Shown piece by piece: positions 59,401 through 64,000 of a stretch of 64,000 nucleotides of DNA. Position numbers and translations under genes: made by a program. Numbering within the stretch: the first letter of the stretch is position 1; the number at the start of each line of letters is the position of its first letter. The stretch comes from Cololabis saira. Lineage: Eukaryota > Chordata > Actinopteri > Beloniformes > Belonidae. The stretch lies in NCBI RefSeq assembly GCF_033807715.1, contig NC_084599.1:13393125-13457124 (forward strand). The letters run 5' to 3'. The notes under the pieces are model-generated. The model did no database searches and had not been told where the DNA came from. It saw nothing but the letters and a program-made list of their open reading frames with translations.

Positions 59401-60447
59401 AGCCGTAGCGCTCTGCACGGGTTAGTGACAGCGATGTGTGTTGTACTGCAGCAAATCTTTTACACTTCATGAAAAGAGAACATCCTCGGGAAAACTGACG
59501 ACGCTGCAGGAGAAAAGAATTGTGTTGAGGCCAATATTTGATATTTCGGTAATGGCAAGGCAAGTTTTGAAACTGGCCAGAGTGGTCTGCATGTGTCTAC
59601 CCAAAACAGACTTATATACATCGACTGTATTGTGATCCGGACAGTAACGGAGTGCTTTTGTAAGGAGAATGTGCAAAACCAGCGGTGAGAATCAAACATA
59701 TGAACAACAGCGACAAGTAACTTCATCAAGACAAAAAGCTGAGTTCAAAGAAATCTAATTGCAGTCTATTGTTATTTTTTTAATCCTCATCTTTTATGCT
59801 TTTTATTGGTTTTATTGTTATCGACGCTCATGAAGTTGATAAAGAATATTTGTACAAATTTAAACTGCTACAACTTCAGCTACCAAATGAAATGGAATTC
59901 TGTAATTGTAAATAGATGGAAAGTATATAATAACCCCAAAAACTATCAATATACTGTATATCATCAATAATAATCTAGTGGGTTAATATTTGATTGTATC
60001 ATAATGTTTTGGGGGCCCTTTATGTTGTTATTTATGTATCTGTATTGAATTTGTGACAAGATTTCATCAAATACTACTACTTCTATGGTGGGATTTGTCT
60101 TTTCTGAAGGTAATTCGGCCCATAGGGCGCCGTCAGGTACATTTTTAGTTATGTGCTTGCAAGTTTATAAACTATGCTTTGGATGAAATCTAAAGATGGT
60201 TTTATAAATTGCCACTTCCCAATTAAAGACTTAAAAAATAATAATATTAAAATTTATTACGGTTTTGAAATTATAAGCATTAGAGAGTTGGAAAATTCCT
60301 CTTGAGTTACAGTAATGAAAGTAATTTCAATAATTTCTCAATTCATGTCTCAAGTTGAATGTCTCAATTTGATCGGTGAATTGATTTTAGATATTGACTT
60401 GTATGCAAAGGTTTCAGTTTTTCACACACACACACACACACACATAC

Positions 60448-60527
<80 letters not shown>

Positions 60528-60890
60528 GAAAGATCATGAAATGTTTTTCAGGCAAATGTCAGTCAATAGGCTACCTATGTAAAATATTGTTAATTTAGTT
60601 CCTTGTATATAAAAACATTGTTTTTTCTTGATTTTCGTTTTTTTCTTTCATTTTTCATTTTTTGCAAAGTAACTCTAATAACAGATTTTTAACAAAGCGG
60701 CCACTTTGTTGTTAATGTCACTGCAGGAGCAGATCCAATCTATATGAACAGTCATCACCAGAGGAAACAGCGCCTCCCGCAGGCGGAGCTGCAGGTCGAC
60801 ACCCTGAAGGCGGGCCTAGGCCCTCAGCACCCACGGACCCCCAGCCCGTCCGGGAGGTACGACGGAGGCAATCAAAGATACCACGTGTAA
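56488..60890 (+). CDS. tmigd2: TMIGD2-like (CD28H) single-Ig costimulatory receptor
   Basis: Exons 56488-56530, 56726-57106, 57515-57589, 58054-58194 and 60727-60890, all joined in phase 1, give 267 codons (human TMIGD2 about 282). Residues 1-22 are a signal peptide. Residues about 23-141 form one V-type Ig domain with Cys53 and Cys120 (SGWYYC), Trp67, extra Cys54 and Cys100, and several N-glycosylation sites. After the F-strand cysteine comes AEIPEL; human TMIGD2 has VEIPEL there and CD28/CTLA4 have MYPPPY. A stalk with Cys153 and Cys160 could allow dimers. Residues about 180-204 span the membrane. The tail has Tyr219 in PIYMNS, a YxN Grb2-type site like the CD28 YMNM, then a proline-rich segment and two more tyrosines. 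In mammals TMIGD2 binds HHLA2 and costimulates T and NK cells. Its place beside fsd1 and stap2 matches human. Alternatives: another CD28-family or a fish-specific Ig receptor. Confidence 0.82.
58195..60726 (+). other. tmigd2-like intron 4
   Basis: A 2.5-kb intron. It holds the (CA)n(TA)n microsatellite near its end and otherwise nothing I can name. The flanking exons join in frame, but an extra cytoplasmic exon in phase 1 cannot be ruled out. Confidence 0.5.
60423..60521. repeat. (CA)n(TA)n compound microsatellite
   Basis: CA units to about 60443, a short break, then TA units from about 60449 to 60521, within the last tmigd2-like intron. Confidence 0.9.
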
Positions 60891-61400
60891 CCTCGACGTT
60901 ATTTTCCTGCTACAGCTGTTTTATATTGCCATTGTGTACATTTTATTTTATTTCTATTTCTATTTTATATCCAGCACACTGTTTATGCTTTAACTGAAGC
61001 TTGTGTCACTTTCCAGGTAGCCAATGTAGTACCTTCAATTGGCCACTAGATGGCAAAAGGCGACCTTAAAGAGTTGGTCCTGTTTTATTTTTGTTCCTTT
61101 TTATTAGGTTTCTACACTTGTTCAAATTCGCTACCTAAAATATTTTATAATGGTGCAAATAACATTTGTATATAAAAAAAATTAAAACGTTTCAAAGTGA
61201 TATTTTCATGATCAATTTTCACTGTGTATGAAGACCTATTGTTACAGTTCATATTAAATAGTTTAACTCTGACTGCCGTTTTCTTCTTTTATTTTATAGT
61301 GATTTTCATATTGATAATTCGTGGTTTGTCATTCATAATTTGTCTTTTCTTTTAATTAAACATTGGTTAACTTTGGTGAACGTATTTTTTTAAAGAAAGG
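60891..61400 (+). other. tmigd2-like 3' UTR and flank
   Basis: AT-rich with no coding signal. There is no perfect AATAAA close to the stop; ATTAAA near 61254 or 61178 could serve. The next promoter region starts at about 61400. Confidence 0.45.
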
Positions 61401-61559
61401 TAGGGTCACGTGATCTGGCGCCGCCTTCCTCTAGGATAAAATACTCCCAGAAGGAATTAGTGGTGGAAGAGTAAATGTTACAGGTGTTGACATCGGATCC
61501 TAAACCCGCTGAAAACAATCGCTCCGAACAGTTTCTTATGTAGACCGAGACCGCTGTCG
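61400..61559 (+). promoter_or_regulatory. promoter and non-coding first exon of a gene leaving to the right
   Basis: An E-box palindrome TCACGTGA (61406-61413) and a TATA-like ggataaaatac (about 61434) precede an exon ending in a strong donor (gtcg|gtaagt) after 61559. An ATG near 61475 opens a 22-codon frame that stops inside the exon, so this exon is probably 5' UTR with a uORF. Confidence 0.45.
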
Positions 61560-62229
61560 GTAAGTGACTTTAGTCTGTTCTTTCTGGGTGGACTTGTTTT
61601 GTGCGCAGGTTTTGTCCTACACGGGGGTTGTTTTTCCACGAAAGTCGCGCTGGCTGTTGGGACTTATTGGACCTAGGCGCAGGGACGGCGGGGCTGTCTA
61701 AATTGCCTTACTTATTTAAAGATTATGGGATATCCTAATCTAATAATAGCAGTGGACAGCTACCACAAGCAGTAGTGAGGGACGCCTCGGATAATGTTTC
61801 ACTAAGAGAAGCGCTCATAAAGGGGTCGTGGGGTCAATCAGAGCAGTGGATGTGGAGGTTTGGGTGGATCACAAGTCAAGCTGTTTCTATTGGGATTCAG
61901 ATTATTTTTGTCGACTTTTGATCTTTTTTAAAAATCACATTTTTCTATTTGCACCAGTTTCACATATTTAGGTCTTATTTGCACAGCCAGTGTTGCAATC
62001 CTACGTTGCTTAATTGACCAAATTACCACAGGAAATGCATATATGATTTTCACAGTCAGTGCACATCATGACTCAATGTATAATGATTGTAATTGTTTTG
62101 AATCAGAGCATATGTGCATGCATGTTGGAGGATTTCAGGTGATGGGGATAGAGGCACATGATACATTACAATATGTGTCTGGCTGAGTGAGCAGATCATA
62201 CGTTAAGTGCTGCTCATGCATTTTCTCAG

Positions 62230-62325
62230 GGGATTTCAGCTGTCACACTTCCCCTGAGGGGGCTGGAGACGCACTGGTGCACACAACAACGCCACAGAAG
62301 ATGCACTCTGTGGTTGAAGCAGAAG
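62230..62325 (+). CDS. possible second exon, start of an unidentified protein
   Basis: A 96-base segment lies between a good acceptor (ttttctcag) and donor (gaag|gtagtg). One frame is open throughout (DFSCHTSPEGAGDALVHTTT, then PQKMHSVVEAE). The first ATG in that frame is at 62301, which would start MHSVVEAE and continue in an exon beyond the window. I do not recognise the family, and no continuation is found by 64000. It could also be a non-coding RNA exon. Confidence 0.35.
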
Positions 62326-64000
62326 GTAGTGCGTCCTTTCTTTATTGTATCGTACACTGAATGCACATAGTGTACTTTTGTTTGATACCAAAGGATCATG
62401 AATTGCTTAGATTACACTTAGATTTTAAAGTGTGTCCTAGATATTTCGTAAGTCTAGAAAATCACAGCTCGGAGGACAAACATCTTAATAGTTGTTTGTC
62501 ACATGTTAGAAATGGTGTCTGCAGTTGTTTAAGATCTGAGCTCATGAAACCTAAAGACTTGTTATAGTGTTGCATCAGCACTTATTGTTTTTTTTTCCCC
62601 CACAACTTGTATTTTAACTGAGCCAGAACATATTTTGTTGACTGACGATAACAGCGTAGAGTATGTGCAAACTCAATATTTGTCTGGACAAATTATGTCA
62701 GCGCACCTGAGCAAAAGTCATTGTTTCTGAACTGCTCAACTGAAGTTGCATTCAGTTGGCAAGAACACTAAAAACTGCCCTCGTTCCAGCTCCACAACTG
62801 TTATAAAAAATAAACCTCTATAAAGTAGAAACATTGATAGTCCCACGCCCCTACCAGGAAGAAAAAAAAAACCTCACTGGTCCCTTTGTTAAGTTGAATA
62901 AAGTGACATATTTCAGCAGCAAGCTATGCACACTTTGCTTTTTAGATTTTTAAATCTGAGCTGCAGTTCTTTTTGCCAAATCTTGATTTATTGGCTGCTT
63001 TCATCTGTCTTTGATATGATCACACAGGTTCATGTGATAGCGTTCCTGTTTTTCAGTGGGCCACCGGTTCTGCTGAGACTTGCTTGTGTGTGTCTTTGTC
63101 AGTGTCTCTGCGTGTGTATGTTTTGAGGAGTGCTTTTACACTTAAACAAACAGGTCCGAGTAATGATGAATGATTTGTCAGGAAAGAGGCAAGAATCTTA
63201 TTTTACAGGTATTTCAATCTCATGTTGGCGTTGGTTTGTTGTCTTTAATTTTGATGTGGGCGGATTACAAAGAGTTTGCTTATATTTGGACTTTATTTAT
63301 CTCAACTTGTAGCAGGGTTGTGTCATTTCTATGCAAACCGCCCCGAGGGCATTTGTTATTAATTTTAACAACACAAATTAACTGAACTGAGTTACATTTC
63401 ATGCATTGATGACCGTTAGTTGTCTCATGGCTCACTTGTAATAATGCAAGTCTGGGCAGGCTTGGAAATCTTTCACATGCATGTTTTTGCAGGATTGCTT
63501 TCAGCTAAGTGCAACTCCCATGCACGTCAAAATAAAAGATGGTAACCTGCTGTCATTATTATTTTTTTTTTATAGCAAATCTGAGCTTGCATAAATATAA
63601 CCTGCTGCTGAACCTGGTTGTTTTCCAGTGAATGTTTCACAACAGAGCTTGTAGCACACCAAGTGTCAGAGGTGAGGTGAACACCCTCCCACAACAGGCT
63701 TCCTGTTTAGACCCCGTGATGGAATATATTTGTCTGAGCCAGCTCGCCAGCCGGCCTGCTGGCAGGCTGGAAGGTCATACTGGGAAAAGAGGTAAAAAGC
63801 CAGTGACTGGACCACACGTTAAACCTAAAGATCAGTCTGCCATGCAGGTGAATCATTAACAGCCTCACCCGTACACCACAGTCATGCTTTGAGGACATTT
63901 GAACGTGTCCCTCACTCCAGATGTGTGACTGTTCACCAAGTTTTTCTGGATAGGTTGTGCCCTACTGGGATGACAACAACAGCATGCATGTCCGTGCACG
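62326..64000 (+). other. intron or intergenic DNA to the end of the window
   Basis: AT-rich, with T runs and a TG-rich patch near 63085-63120. No further exon can be supported. A candidate acceptor near 63629 leads to an immediate stop if joined to the previous exon. Confidence 0.45.

Overview
The window is nuclear DNA from a vertebrate, almost certainly a ray-finned (teleost) fish. The genes are intron-rich with short introns and GT-AG junctions. The intergenic and intronic DNA is full of compact elements typical of teleosts: hAT-, Harbinger-, Tc1- and pogo-type miniature elements, L1/Tx1- and L2/Rex1-like LINE remnants, and long (CA)n/(TA)n tracts. I spliced the genes by hand. Five give uninterrupted reading frames close to the lengths I recall for the human orthologues, and a sixth (tmigd2-like) is complete but more divergent.

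Layout: (1) 1-3.0 kb is AT-rich and may be the last exon and 3' UTR of a gene entering from the left. (2) 3.6-4.4 kb is a 5'-truncated but open beta-tubulin fragment. (3) 4.9-6.4 kb is an L1-like remnant split by a hAT element. (4) 6.7-11.1 kb is a complete rab11b (+). (5) 13.9-16.8 kb is a nested repeat block built on a 43-bp palindromic minisatellite. (6) 16.8-23.0 kb is marchf2 (+). (7) 26.1-32.1 kb is a second complete rab11b (-). (8) 32.3-34.6 kb is a shuffled L1-like array. (9) 36.6-41.7 kb is stap2 (+). (10) 43.6-52.2 kb is fsd1 (-), tail to tail with stap2. (11) 56.5-60.9 kb is a CD28-family immunoglobulin receptor resembling TMIGD2 (+). (12) 61.4-62.3 kb looks like the 5' end of a further gene leaving to the right.

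From memory, human RAB11B and MARCHF2 are neighbours on 19p13.2, and STAP2, FSD1 and TMIGD2 are neighbours on 19p13.3. The window therefore joins two blocks that are separate on human chromosome 19. The genes do not form one pathway. rab11b and marchf2 both act in endosomal recycling and trafficking, stap2 and tmigd2 in immune or tyrosine-kinase signalling, and fsd1 in microtubule/centrosome biology.

The observations most worth follow-up are: the tmigd2-like gene with a CD28-type YMN tail; the inverted pair of rab11b genes around marchf2, with uneven exon divergence; the 43-bp double-palindrome minisatellite; the open but truncated tubulin copy; and the marchf2 first exon lying against a truncated Harbinger-like element.
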